Assembly: GCA_902783435.1 (NCBI GenBank) | Contig: CACZQV010000065.1 | Location: 1 to 21,955 of the forward strand | Direction: 5' to 3' | DNA: 21,955 bases | Source of the DNA: an uncultured Erysipelotrichaceae bacterium | GTDB lineage: Bacteria > Bacillota_I > Bacilli_A > RF39 > UBA660 | Shown here: positions 1 to 6,331 of the stretch, one piece after another | Layout of the letters: every line of letters starts with the position of its first letter | Numbering within the stretch: the stretch's first letter is position 1 | The notes under the pieces: model-generated | Seen by the model: only the letters and a program-made list of their open reading frames with translations | What the model was told of the DNA's origin: nothing | Databases searched by the model: none | Translations under genes and position numbers: made by a program

Positions 1-80
1 CCCATCCGGACTTGAACCGGAACTCTATTGCTAGAAGCAGATTTTGAGTCTGCCGCGTCTACCAATTCCGCCATGGGAGC
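1..80 (-). tRNA. tRNA-Leu (anticodon CAA), 3' end cut by window edge
   Basis: Read on the minus strand from 80, the sequence starts GCTCCCA and ends at the edge with TGGG, the first four bases of the complementary acceptor strand. The last three acceptor bases, the discriminator and any CCA lie outside. The anticodon stem GCAGA/TCTGC encloses the loop CTCAAAA, giving anticodon CAA for TTG codons. A long variable arm with a CTA/TAG stem marks a class II tRNA, and the T-arm is TCCGG-TTCAAGT-CCGGA. The leucine-type D-arm (GGAATTGGTAGACGCGGC) agrees. It lies downstream of scpB and has its own promoter. Confidence 0.95.
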
Positions 81-93
81 AAGGTACGAAAAA

Positions 94-122
94 ATTATAT
101 CATACCTATTTTTATACTTCAA
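94..122 (-). promoter_or_regulatory. Promoter of tRNA-Leu
   Basis: On minus, -35 TTGAAG (122-117), 17-nt spacer and -10 TATAAT (99-94), with TGA directly before the -10 (extended -10). Predicted start is near 87, seven bases before the mature tRNA. The -35 and part of the spacer overlap the last codons of scpB. Confidence 0.7.
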
Positions 123-702
123 CTTCTTCTTCATCTATTTCCATATATTTTGAAGTATATAAATCACTATTTTCGTCTTCTTCCTCTTCTGCTTCTTCTA
201 TGAAAGACTCAATATCAGGTAAATCTTCAATAGAACTAAGTCCAAAATAATCTAAAAACTCATTAGTTGTTTCATATAAAATAGGACGTCCAGGTAAATC
301 ACTTCTACCACTTTCTTTAATAAATCCTTTCGCAACTAATTTACGAATAATAGAAACAGAACCAACTCCACGTATATTATCAACTTGCATTCTAGTAATT
401 GGTTCATTATATGCGATAATTGCTAAAGTCTCAAGTGCTGCTTGAGATAAAGTATTAGTAGCTGGATTTTCAATTAACTTTTGATAATATTCCTTATGTT
501 CAAACTTAGTAGTTAATTTAAACCTATTACCTAAAAAATCTATTCTAAGACCTCTATTCTCATCTTCATAATCTTTCTTTAATTCCATAATTAAACTTCT
601 AGAAGCTTCTTCATCTATATCTAAAACATCTTCTATTTGATCAAGAGTTAATCCATCTTCACCAACTACAAATAAAAGACCTTCAAGTACTGCTTTATTC
701 AC
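112..702 (-). CDS. scpB: Segregation and condensation protein B (ScpB)
   Basis: Winged-helix subunit that binds the ScpA kleisin and, with SMC, forms bacterial condensin, which compacts and segregates the chromosome. Family signatures are TLSQAALETLAIIAYNEPIT (about residues 83-102) followed by the conserved IRGV segment, and GRPILYETTNEFLDYFGL (about 133-150). Residues about 158-196 form a very acidic tail rich in Glu and Asp. The frame is open back to a GTG at 717, but the GTG at 702 is preceded by GAGGTG at 7-nt spacing and gives 196 residues starting MNKAVLEGLLF, the usual ScpB length. With this start the gene overlaps the end of scpA by 8 nt, so translation is probably coupled. Confidence 0.93.
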   Translation of the reverse strand: MNKAVLEGLLFVVGEDGLTLDQIEDVLDIDEEASRSLIMELKKDYEDENRGLRIDFLGNRFKLTTKFEHKEYYQKLIENPATNTLSQAALETLAIIAYNEPITRMQVDNIRGVGSVSIIRKLVAKGFIKESGRSDLPGRPILYETTNEFLDYFGLSSIEDLPDIESFIEEAEEEEDENSDLYTSKYMEIDEEEVEV

Positions 703-1417
703 CCTTACACACCTCACATATTATGTCATCAAAATTATCTTTTTGAGTAATTTTTAATTCTTTCTTCTTAGCCATTTCAAGTATCGCTAAAAAAGTTGCT
801 ACTACATATTCTTTACTAACAATAGGAAACAATTCAAAGAAAGATACTTTCTTTTTTTCTTTTAATATTCTCTTAATATCATGTCTTCTAGAAGAAACAC
901 TAATTTCATTAATAGTTACCTTAGTATTTAAAGGTTTATTAGCTAACTTTCTTTGATAATACTTTTGAAATGCACTTAATAAATCATCTAAAGTAACATC
1001 TGAATTAATTTCAGTAGTCTCTTCTACATAATTATTTATATTTTCAGGAATCTTAGTATAAATATCACGTCTTATTAATTCCTTTTCTTTTAACACACTA
1101 GTAATATCTTTATATGCTTGATATTCTAATAACCTATTAACAAGTTCTTCTCTAGGATCAATTTCTTCTTCATCTTCATCTAATTTGTTACTTGGAAGTA
1201 ATAACTTAGATTTAATTTCTATAAGTTCAGAAGCAAGTACTAAATATTCAGAAGATACTTCTAAGTTCATCTTTTCTTGCTTATCTAAAAAATCTATATA
1301 TTGTTGAGTAATAACTTCAATTTTAATATCCATTATATCCATCTTAGATTCTTTTATTAAATGTAATAATAAATCAAGTGGACCTTCAAAGTCATTAATT
1401 TTAAATTCCATATCCAT
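695..1417 (-). CDS. scpA: Segregation and condensation protein A (ScpA, kleisin)
   Basis: Kleisin subunit of the SMC-ScpA-ScpB complex, bridging the SMC heads. The 240-residue protein has the N-terminal kleisin signature FEGPLDLLLHLIKESKMDIM at about residues 10-29, then a long helical region with acidic stretches (DEDEEEIDPREELVNRLLEY, about 80-99), and a C-terminal winged-helix-like segment with KKVSFFELFPIVSKEYVVATFLAILEMAKK. The start ATG at 1417 follows GGAAG at 7-nt spacing; an ATG two codons later is the alternative. It is first in a two-gene unit with scpB and has its own promoter, whose -35 lies inside the end of dinD. Confidence 0.95.
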   Translation of the reverse strand: MDMEFKINDFEGPLDLLLHLIKESKMDIMDIKIEVITQQYIDFLDKQEKMNLEVSSEYLVLASELIEIKSKLLLPSNKLDEDEEEIDPREELVNRLLEYQAYKDITSVLKEKELIRRDIYTKIPENINNYVEETTEINSDVTLDDLLSAFQKYYQRKLANKPLNTKVTINEISVSSRRHDIKRILKEKKKVSFFELFPIVSKEYVVATFLAILEMAKKKELKITQKDNFDDIICEVCKGE

Positions 1418-1440
1418 CTTATCACTTCCGAACTATAAAA

Positions 1441-1470
1441 ATTATACCATAAAAATTATTTTTTATTCAA
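1441..1470 (-). promoter_or_regulatory. Promoter of scpAB
   Basis: On minus, -35 TTGAAT (1470-1465), 18-nt spacer, -10 TATAAT (1446-1441) preceded by TGG (extended -10). The -35 and most of the spacer lie within the last codons of dinD. Transcription should begin near 1434, about 17 nt before the scpA start codon. Confidence 0.65.
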
Positions 1471-2256
1471 CTCTTTCAAACTTCTATTTGGTGTAGGTAA
1501 CTCTTCAGGCATAGTACCACCAATTTCTTTAATAGCATTTCTTACTTTCACACCTACTTCATAATGAGTATCTGTAGCTTTTTTCTCACTTTTTTCTTCT
1601 TGTTTTTGAAGTAAATCATCAGTTTGAGTAATTCTAAATATATTAGCTCCTAACTCTACACTACCCATATTATCAAGTATATCTTCTCTATATCTAAGTC
1701 CTTTACGTTTTGCTATATCATCTGCAGTTTCTCCATTATATAATCCTCTATATCCAGCATTAGTAAATTTATCAAAATTCTTAACACCCTTCTTTGAAGC
1801 TATCTTATTTAATGATTTATTACTTTCCCTAACTTGTTTTCTTCGATATAGTCTTTTTTCATTTTCAGTTAACTCACTATAATCTTTCTCACTTATTTCC
1901 TGTAATCTAGTTTTAACTGCAAAATAAGTTTGAGCTAAAGCTATTACTTCTTTTCTAGAATCACCATTCATCGCAATTAAATAACAAGCATATCTACTTA
2001 GTTTATAATCATTAATTTGTCTTTCACCACCGTTTACATTTTTTGACAATTTGCCGACATTGGCAAATTGTATATTAATGTCAATTTCACTGCTTCTACA
2101 AACTTCTTTTGCTCTTTCAATTACTTCATTAAATCTTCTCCATTGTGAATATCCTAACACCTTCTGTAATTCACGTGCTAACCAGTACTCCCTCCCTTCT
2201 TCATCTACATGTTTAATACTTTCAAATATAGTATCATTTAAATCTTCTAAATTCAT
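1456..2256 (-). CDS. dinD: DNA damage-inducible protein D (DinD family)
   Basis: By eye this aligns along its whole length with E. coli DinD, a LexA-controlled SOS gene whose product inhibits RecA strand exchange. Shared blocks are YWLARELQKVLGYSQWRRF near the N-terminus, KLSRYACYLIAMNGDSRKEVI, AQTYFAVKTRLQE, YRGLYNGETADDIAKRKGL, ILDNMGSVELGANIFRITQT, and the C-terminal VGVKVRNAI-EIGGTMPEELPTP. The N-terminus is Bro-N-like. The frame is open to 2289, but AGGAGG at 2266-2261 places the start at ATG 2256, giving 266 residues, the usual family length. DinD is patchily distributed and often mobile. Here it sits just upstream of scpAB with its own promoter and no clear LexA box. Confidence 0.9.
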   Translation of the reverse strand: MNLEDLNDTIFESIKHVDEEGREYWLARELQKVLGYSQWRRFNEVIERAKEVCRSSEIDINIQFANVGKLSKNVNGGERQINDYKLSRYACYLIAMNGDSRKEVIALAQTYFAVKTRLQEISEKDYSELTENEKRLYRRKQVRESNKSLNKIASKKGVKNFDKFTNAGYRGLYNGETADDIAKRKGLRYREDILDNMGSVELGANIFRITQTDDLLQKQEEKSEKKATDTHYEVGVKVRNAIKEIGGTMPEELPTPNRSLKELNKK

Positions 2257-2277
2257 AAACTCCTCCTTTGCTGAACC

Positions 2278-2306
2278 ACTATACAACAAAAGAAAAATAC
2301 CTGCAA
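2278..2306 (-). promoter_or_regulatory. Putative promoter of dinD
   Basis: On minus, -35 TTGCAG (2306-2301), exactly 17 nt, then -10 TATAGT (2283-2278). It lies between the upstream terminator (2331-2363) and the AGGAGG ribosome binding site, giving a leader of about 15 nt. No palindrome resembling either a Gram-positive (CGAAC-N4-GTTCG) or an enterobacterial LexA box overlaps it. Confidence 0.5.
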
Positions 2307-2330
2307 ACCATGAAAAATATCAATTTAAAC

Positions 2331-2363
2331 AAAAAAACTAAGAAAATTTATTTTTTCTCTTAG
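2331..2363 (-). terminator. Rho-independent terminator after the cysteine-rich secreted protein gene
   Basis: On minus, an imperfect hairpin (CTAAG at 2363-2359 pairing with CTTAG at 2342-2338, with A/T pairs and one bulge inside) is followed at once by seven T residues (2337-2331). It insulates dinD from transcription coming from 2470-3663. The roughly 105 bases between it and that gene are nearly pure A/T; I see only a small GAAAGA-ACAA-TCTTTC hairpin there. Confidence 0.7.
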
Positions 2364-2469
2364 TCAATTTTTAAAATTTATTATCATTTTTAATTTAAAA
2401 ATACAAAATTAACAAAATATTATTATAACTTTTATAAAGATAGAAAGATTGTTCTTTCAAGTGTTATCA

Positions 2470-3663
2470 TTAGAAATTTTGGTGTACGCAATGCATACCA
2501 ATATCTTCTCCTATAACACAGGTATTTTTGTAAGTTAATTGAAATGGTTCTGTTGGTGAATATCCATTTTCTACAATTGCAATACTAGCTGAACTACCTG
2601 TCATTCCAATAAGGATCACATCTGTATTAGGTATATAGGCAACCATCATTTGATAAACAGGTATAGTTTCTGCTAGAGCAGTATTTGGTTTCCAACATGT
2701 AGTTTTATTACTGCTAGAATCTTTATAGCAAACGTAACCTTTACTTATTTTATTATTGCTATCCAATTGCATAGCTATAAAATAGTTTTTTCCTGTTTCT
2801 TGAATTAATTCATTATAATCTGTTTTATAATTTGTTGATTGTAATGTTGTTGGTTCATGAGTTGCAGTTGTTTTAGCAGTACAACTATGAGTACATGATT
2901 CATATTCTATTACATGTGTTCCAGTATTGTACCACCAAGTATGAGGTAAACTTTCTAACAACATATTATTATTATAAGATGTTTCATATTCATTTTGTTC
3001 TTCTTCTGTAGAACCAGTGTTTTGATATACATATGAACTGGTATATACAGGATAAGCATACACACATGAACTACTAGGACATGGTGGTTTTACTGCATTA
3101 CTGTCTGCTTGTTTATAATCTCCTTTAAATTTAAATACTACTGTTGTATCTCCACTACTTGGTAAATCTGATGCATTTATGTCTTGTCTAAATTCTATTC
3201 TTACTACTATTTTTTCTGAAGTGTTTTTTGCAATCAAATGATTCGGTTCAATTATTGCGCCACTTTCATAATATGTTACTGTACTTGTTAAATAACCTGG
3301 TAGAGTTATTTCTGTTGTACCATTTGAAGAATATACTTTGTTTGATACATCTTCTACCATGGCATCAATAGTTCCATCATTTACCATATCTACAGTAAAT
3401 TCAAAGAAATCACCTGGTTTTGTAAAATTAATTGTATAAGACATTTCTGTTGTAGTGGCGTCATCACTTGTAGGTGCTGGATTTGCTGTTACACTTCCTT
3501 CTGTAATACTTACATTTTCAAAATGTACGTCCCAAGAAGTTTTCGCAACATTTACTGTTCCATCTATTTTTAAATTAGCAGCTAAGGCTGCAAATCCTAT
3601 TCCTAATAATAATATTAATATTAAAGCTAGAAGTCTTATATTTTGTTTTTTATTTCTTTTCAT
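2470..3663 (-). CDS. Secreted cysteine-rich protein with N-terminal signal segment, function unknown
   Basis: 397 residues from ATG 3663, which follows AGGAGG; the frame is open to an upstream ATG at 3714 with no ribosome binding site. Residues 1-9 are basic and about 10-30 are strongly hydrophobic (LLALILILLLGIGFAALAA), a signal peptide or anchor. Next comes NLKIDGTVNVAKTSWDVHFENV, an opening I associate with TasA/camelysin-like or pilin-like surface proteins of Firmicutes; that link is only a resemblance. The first half is Ser/Thr-rich and beta-like. The second half holds eight cysteines, most spaced in pairs (CPSSSC, CTHSC, C-x8-C, C-x8-C), which suggests disulfides outside the membrane. 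No LPXTG or NPQTN sorting motif with a hydrophobic tail is present, so it is not an evident substrate of the sortase at 4948-5841. It is transcribed alone, with its own promoter and terminator. Confidence 0.8.
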   Translation of the reverse strand: MKRNKKQNIRLLALILILLLGIGFAALAANLKIDGTVNVAKTSWDVHFENVSITEGSVTANPAPTSDDATTTEMSYTINFTKPGDFFEFTVDMVNDGTIDAMVEDVSNKVYSSNGTTEITLPGYLTSTVTYYESGAIIEPNHLIAKNTSEKIVVRIEFRQDINASDLPSSGDTTVVFKFKGDYKQADSNAVKPPCPSSSCVYAYPVYTSSYVYQNTGSTEEEQNEYETSYNNNMLLESLPHTWWYNTGTHVIEYESCTHSCTAKTTATHEPTTLQSTNYKTDYNELIQETGKNYFIAMQLDSNNKISKGYVCYKDSSSNKTTCWKPNTALAETIPVYQMMVAYIPNTDVILIGMTGSSASIAIVENGYSPTEPFQLTYKNTCVIGEDIGMHCVHQNF

Positions 3664-3686
3664 ATTAGTCCTCCTATTATAAGTAA

Positions 3687-3714
3687 AGTATATCATAAAG
3701 ATATTTTTTTTCAA
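3687..3714 (-). promoter_or_regulatory. Promoter of the secreted cysteine-rich protein gene
   Basis: On minus, -35 TTGAAA (3714-3709), 16-nt spacer, -10 TATACT (3692-3687). Its -35 abuts the -35 of the divergent RNHCP promoter, the two meeting in a CAATTG palindrome. Confidence 0.6.
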
Positions 3715-3743
3715 TTGTTTTTTACTATCTACTTAGTTATAAT
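3715..3743 (+). promoter_or_regulatory. Promoter of the RNHCP protein gene
   Basis: On plus, -35 TTGTTT (3715-3720), 17-nt spacer, -10 TATAAT (3738-3743), leaving a very short leader before AGGTGA and the ATG at 3760. Confidence 0.6.
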
Positions 3744-3759
3744 ATATCTAGGTGAAATT

Positions 3760-4062
3760 ATGAAAAGATTTAATGAATTAGATGAGGGATTTATCTGTGA
3801 ACATTGTGGAAAAGAAGTTACACCACTTGGATATACATCTAGAGATCACTGTCCATACTGCCTATATTCAAAACATGTAGACATTAATCCTGGAGATAGA
3901 GAAAATACTTGTAGAGGGTTATTAAAACCTATAGGTATAGAAAAATATAAAGATACTTATAAAATACTTTATAAATGTGAAAAGTGTCATCAAGATCATA
4001 AAAATATTATCGCTAAAGATGATGATATGAATGAAATTATTAACATATCAAATATACAATAA
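3760..4062 (+). CDS. RNHCP-domain putative zinc-binding protein
   Basis: A 100-residue protein matching the small RNHCP family, named for its central motif, here RDHCP at residues 28-32. Candidate zinc ligands are C13-x2-C16 (CEHC), C31-x2-C34 (CPYC), a cysteine in ENTCRG, and KCEKC near residues 72-75 followed by HQDH. The family's conserved PGDR and LKPIG segments are both present. Its molecular role is not established; the cysteine pairs suggest a zinc-ribbon fold that may bind nucleic acid. The start ATG at 3760 follows AGGTGA; the frame is open further upstream to 3643, but that stretch overlaps the divergent promoter and lacks a ribosome binding site. It converges on the gene at 4110. 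Confidence 0.85.
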   Translation: MKRFNELDEGFICEHCGKEVTPLGYTSRDHCPYCLYSKHVDINPGDRENTCRGLLKPIGIEKYKDTYKILYKCEKCHQDHKNIIAKDDDMNEIINISNIQ

Positions 4063-4064
4063 AA

Positions 4065-4091
4065 AATAATCCACAAATATTGTGGATTATT
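4065..4091. terminator. Bidirectional terminator between convergent genes
   Basis: A perfect 12-bp hairpin: AATAATCCACAA, loop ATA, TTGTGGATTATT. T-rich runs follow on plus (TTTATTTTAT) and A-rich sequence precedes it, so it can end transcription of both the RNHCP gene (+) and the sporulation/sortase operon (-). Confidence 0.9.
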
Positions 4092-4109
4092 TTATTTTAT
4101 ATATTTATA

Positions 4110-4919
4110 TTACATTTGTCTTGGATTAAAAGTTACATTACTTGTATCTTCTTGTAACATACGATTTAATTCTTTTGCATCATTTGTATTTACAGTTGAT
4201 ATATCATAATTTGTTTCTTCAAATAATTTAAGATACCATTCTTTATTATACCAACAACTAGGTTTATTTACCTTTTCATCATAATACTTGTAAATTTTTC
4301 CTTCAACATTAAATTCTGGCATCGTTATAAAATAAGGTATTGCATCTATTACTATATTACTATCTAATTCTCCACTATCATCAAGTATTATCCCTAAAGT
4401 TTCTGATGATGATCTATCACTTCTAGGATTAAAATAAGATTGATATAATGATTCCTTATCAAATGTTTTTACACCCATATTTTTTAATGCATTTTTAGTT
4501 TCATTAAGTATAGATTTATATATTGAATAATCACTAAATTCTTCTTTTTTTAATGATACACGCATCTTTGTATTTAACTCGTGAGCTAATTTTATTATAT
4601 AAGAAAATGAAAATGAATCACGAAAATCAAAACCAAAATTAGGTGCCCTTCTAAAATCATATTTTTCTTCAGGATTATAATCCATAGCTTTCCTTAAATC
4701 ATTAGCTTTAATTAAATTTAAAGTAATCTTTAAATTTTCAATTTTTTCATTACTACTTAATTTAACCATATTTTCTTCAATAAATTTAACTAATTTTATC
4801 ATCTCATCACAATAAACTTTTTTCATATTAGTAAGTTCTGAAAGACTATATTCTTTTATAGGTATAGGTCTATTTGTTTCAGAAATAACTAAATTTTCTA
4901 ACTCTTCTAACTTTACCAT
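4110..4919 (-). CDS. Hypothetical protein, last gene of the spoVA/sortase region
   Basis: 269 residues from ATG 4919, placed by GGAGG (about 4929-4925); a TTG further upstream (4931) opens the listed frame but overlaps the ribosome binding site. I do not recognise the family. It is soluble-looking: no signal peptide, no membrane span, no repeats, three Trp/Cys residues clustered at SCWYNKEWYLKLFEE in the C-terminal third, and charged helices in the N-terminal half. Asp/Glu-rich segments (GIILDDSGELDSNIVIDAIP) are not a known catalytic motif. It lies 28 nt after the sortase and ends at the bidirectional terminator, so it could be the operon's last gene, although an extended -10 sits just upstream. 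No sorting signal is present. Confidence 0.75.
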   Translation of the reverse strand: MVKLEELENLVISETNRPIPIKEYSLSELTNMKKVYCDEMIKLVKFIEENMVKLSSNEKIENLKITLNLIKANDLRKAMDYNPEEKYDFRRAPNFGFDFRDSFSFSYIIKLAHELNTKMRVSLKKEEFSDYSIYKSILNETKNALKNMGVKTFDKESLYQSYFNPRSDRSSSETLGIILDDSGELDSNIVIDAIPYFITMPEFNVEGKIYKYYDEKVNKPSCWYNKEWYLKLFEETNYDISTVNTNDAKELNRMLQEDTSNVTFNPRQM

Positions 4920-4936
4920 ATATACCTCCAATATTT

Positions 4937-4945
4937 ATTATATCA
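4937..4945 (-). promoter_or_regulatory. Possible extended -10 promoter of the 269-residue protein gene
   Basis: On minus, TGA-TATAAT at 4945-4937, directly after the sortase stop codon. No good -35 lies 16-18 nt upstream, so it may be weak or only fortuitous in AT-rich DNA. Confidence 0.35.
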
Positions 4946-4947
4946 CA

Positions 4948-5841
4948 TTATTTTATTTTAACTGCATGAACTACTTTTCTATTTTTATTATCTTTAGTAC
5001 AAGTAGATAAAGTAATTATTTTACTATTCTTATCTAACTCTACATCAAAATTAAATTTACTTCTAGATTTTAAAGTATTAAGAAATTCTAAATACTCTTC
5101 ATAAACATTATTTTGTAAATAATAAGTTTCTGGACTACTCTCATAAACTGAGAATACTTTATAAACATATTTTTTCTTTCTATTTCTAACTACTATTAAA
5201 TGATTAGATTCCTTAAACCATTTATCAGTAAATAAATTATCTAAACTACCAAAAGCAGTTTTATTAGCTAAATTATGTCCATAAATAATAGTATTATCAT
5301 CACTCAATTTAGAATCATTTCTATAATCCATAAATACCCAACCACTAGTCTTTAAATTACCATTAATATCATGATCTAAATAAAAACTATTATCCTTACC
5401 CTTAACCACAGGATAATTAATATTAGTACCATCTACCATTAACCATAAAACAACATTTTTATTTAATTCACTAAACTTAATACTATTAATATCCATACTA
5501 GAATAACTCTTATATAAATTAATATAATGAATATTTTTCTTATTACTCTTTTCTCCACTTAATACTTTACTATCTACATGTTTAACTTCATTATCATTAT
5601 AAAAATATGTATAAGCACAAGCAAAAAATAAAAATATAAGTATTAATAAAAGTATAGCTACTGTATCTTCTTGTTTTTCTTTAAAAAATTTCTTTAAACT
5701 ATTAAATATCTTAATAGGAAATATTTTATATAATATAGAGGCTAATAAATAAAAATAAAAAAAGAATCCTTTAGATATAATTAAACATATATAATAAAAT
5801 CCTAATTCAGTAGTATTAAATATATATGATAATAATTTCAT
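4948..5841 (-). CDS. Class B sortase, membrane-anchored
   Basis: A cysteine transpeptidase that would join surface proteins to the peptidoglycan cross-bridge. The catalytic triad is visible: His189 in IIYGHN, Cys281 in TLSTC, Arg288 in NRKVV. Class B features are DGTNINYPVVKGKDNSFYLD (138-156), SGWVFMDYRN and the YGHN block; spacing fits a class B fold. The first 80 residues carry one long or two short hydrophobic stretches (about 11-37) and a clear span (61-80), more N-terminal membrane sequence than most SrtB proteins. The start ATG at 5841 overlaps the stop of a 38-residue membrane ORF (ATGA) and lacks a good ribosome binding site, indicating coupled translation. It lies inside a sporulation operon; no substrate with a sorting signal is in this window. 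Confidence 0.9.
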   Translation of the reverse strand: MKLLSYIFNTTELGFYYICLIISKGFFFYFYLLASILYKIFPIKIFNSLKKFFKEKQEDTVAILLLILIFLFFACAYTYFYNDNEVKHVDSKVLSGEKSNKKNIHYINLYKSYSSMDINSIKFSELNKNVVLWLMVDGTNINYPVVKGKDNSFYLDHDINGNLKTSGWVFMDYRNDSKLSDDNTIIYGHNLANKTAFGSLDNLFTDKWFKESNHLIVVRNRKKKYVYKVFSVYESSPETYYLQNNVYEEYLEFLNTLKSRSKFNFDVELDKNSKIITLSTCTKDNKNRKVVHAVKIK

Positions 5842-5954
5842 TTCTTATTAACTTCTTTATTTTTATTTTGTATATGTTCTACTATTAAAACAATATTACC
5901 TGTAATAAAAGATATTAATAAAACTAATCCAAATATAATATATATAGTATACAT
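5838..5954 (-). CDS. Small single-span membrane protein (38 residues)
   Basis: An ORF too short for ordinary gene calls. ATG at 5954 is preceded by GAGGTGG at 4-5 nt; the ATG at 5958 is in another frame. Residues about 3-26 are hydrophobic (YTIYIIFGLVLLISFITG and on), followed by a charged tail QNKNKEVNKK, so a single-span protein with a cytoplasmic basic tail is likely. Its TGA overlaps the sortase ATG by the ATGA pattern, and it begins 26 nt after spoVAE. I do not recognise it. The coupling suggests a partner or accessory of the sortase, which is inference. Confidence 0.7.
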   Translation of the reverse strand: MYTIYIIFGLVLLISFITGNIVLIVEHIQNKNKEVNKK

Positions 5955-5980
5955 ACATCCACCTCTATATTAATTATAAA

Positions 5981-6331
5981 CTAATCTTTAGGTTTAAACA
6001 ATAAAGTAAATAAAAATGAAAAAATAATTGCGGAAGTAATCCCTACTGCAGTCATATCAAACATACCAAATAGTATTCCAAATATACCATGTTTACTAGT
6101 AGAAGCTAAAGCTCCATGTATTAAAGAATGTCCAAATGAAGTTATTGGTAAAAGAGCTCCTCCACCAACTAATTCAATTATCTTATCATATATACTAAAA
6201 GTATCTAGAAAAGCTCCAAATACCACTAACATAGATGTAATATGACCTACTGTTAACTTACTATTATCAAGTATTATTTGAGCTATCATACAAATAAATC
6301 CACAAAATATAAATGAATTTATAAGTAACAT
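5981..6331 (-). CDS. spoVAE: Stage V sporulation protein AE (SpoVAE)
   Basis: A 116-residue integral membrane protein with about four hydrophobic segments. Family features are GHITSMLVVFGAFLDTF, GGGALLPITSFGHSLIHGA, and the C-terminal GLF-type segment ILFGMFDMTAVGITSAIIFS. Part of the SpoVA channel in the inner spore membrane that imports dipicolinic acid during sporulation and releases it at germination. The start overlaps the spoVAD stop by one base (TAATG), with GGAGGTGG at 6343-6336 inside spoVAD. It shares the LLPITSF motif with SpoVAC, as expected since the two are related. Confidence 0.93.
   Translation of the reverse strand: MLLINSFIFCGFICMIAQIILDNSKLTVGHITSMLVVFGAFLDTFSIYDKIIELVGGGALLPITSFGHSLIHGALASTSKHGIFGILFGMFDMTAVGITSAIIFSFLFTLLFKPKD

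Noticed and set aside
44..250. 68-residue plus-strand ORF over the tRNA and scpB end
   Set aside because: It overlaps the tRNA gene and the acidic tail of ScpB, and its Ser-run is the reverse reading of Glu codons.
2257..2330. LexA/SOS box upstream of dinD
   Set aside because: No CGAAC-N4-GTTCG or CTG-N10-CAG pattern is present. The nearest GTTCG half-site (about 8510) is unrelated.
2051..2341. 96-residue plus-strand ORF opposite dinD
   Set aside because: It lies antisense to conserved dinD blocks and across its promoter and the upstream terminator, with no ribosome binding site.
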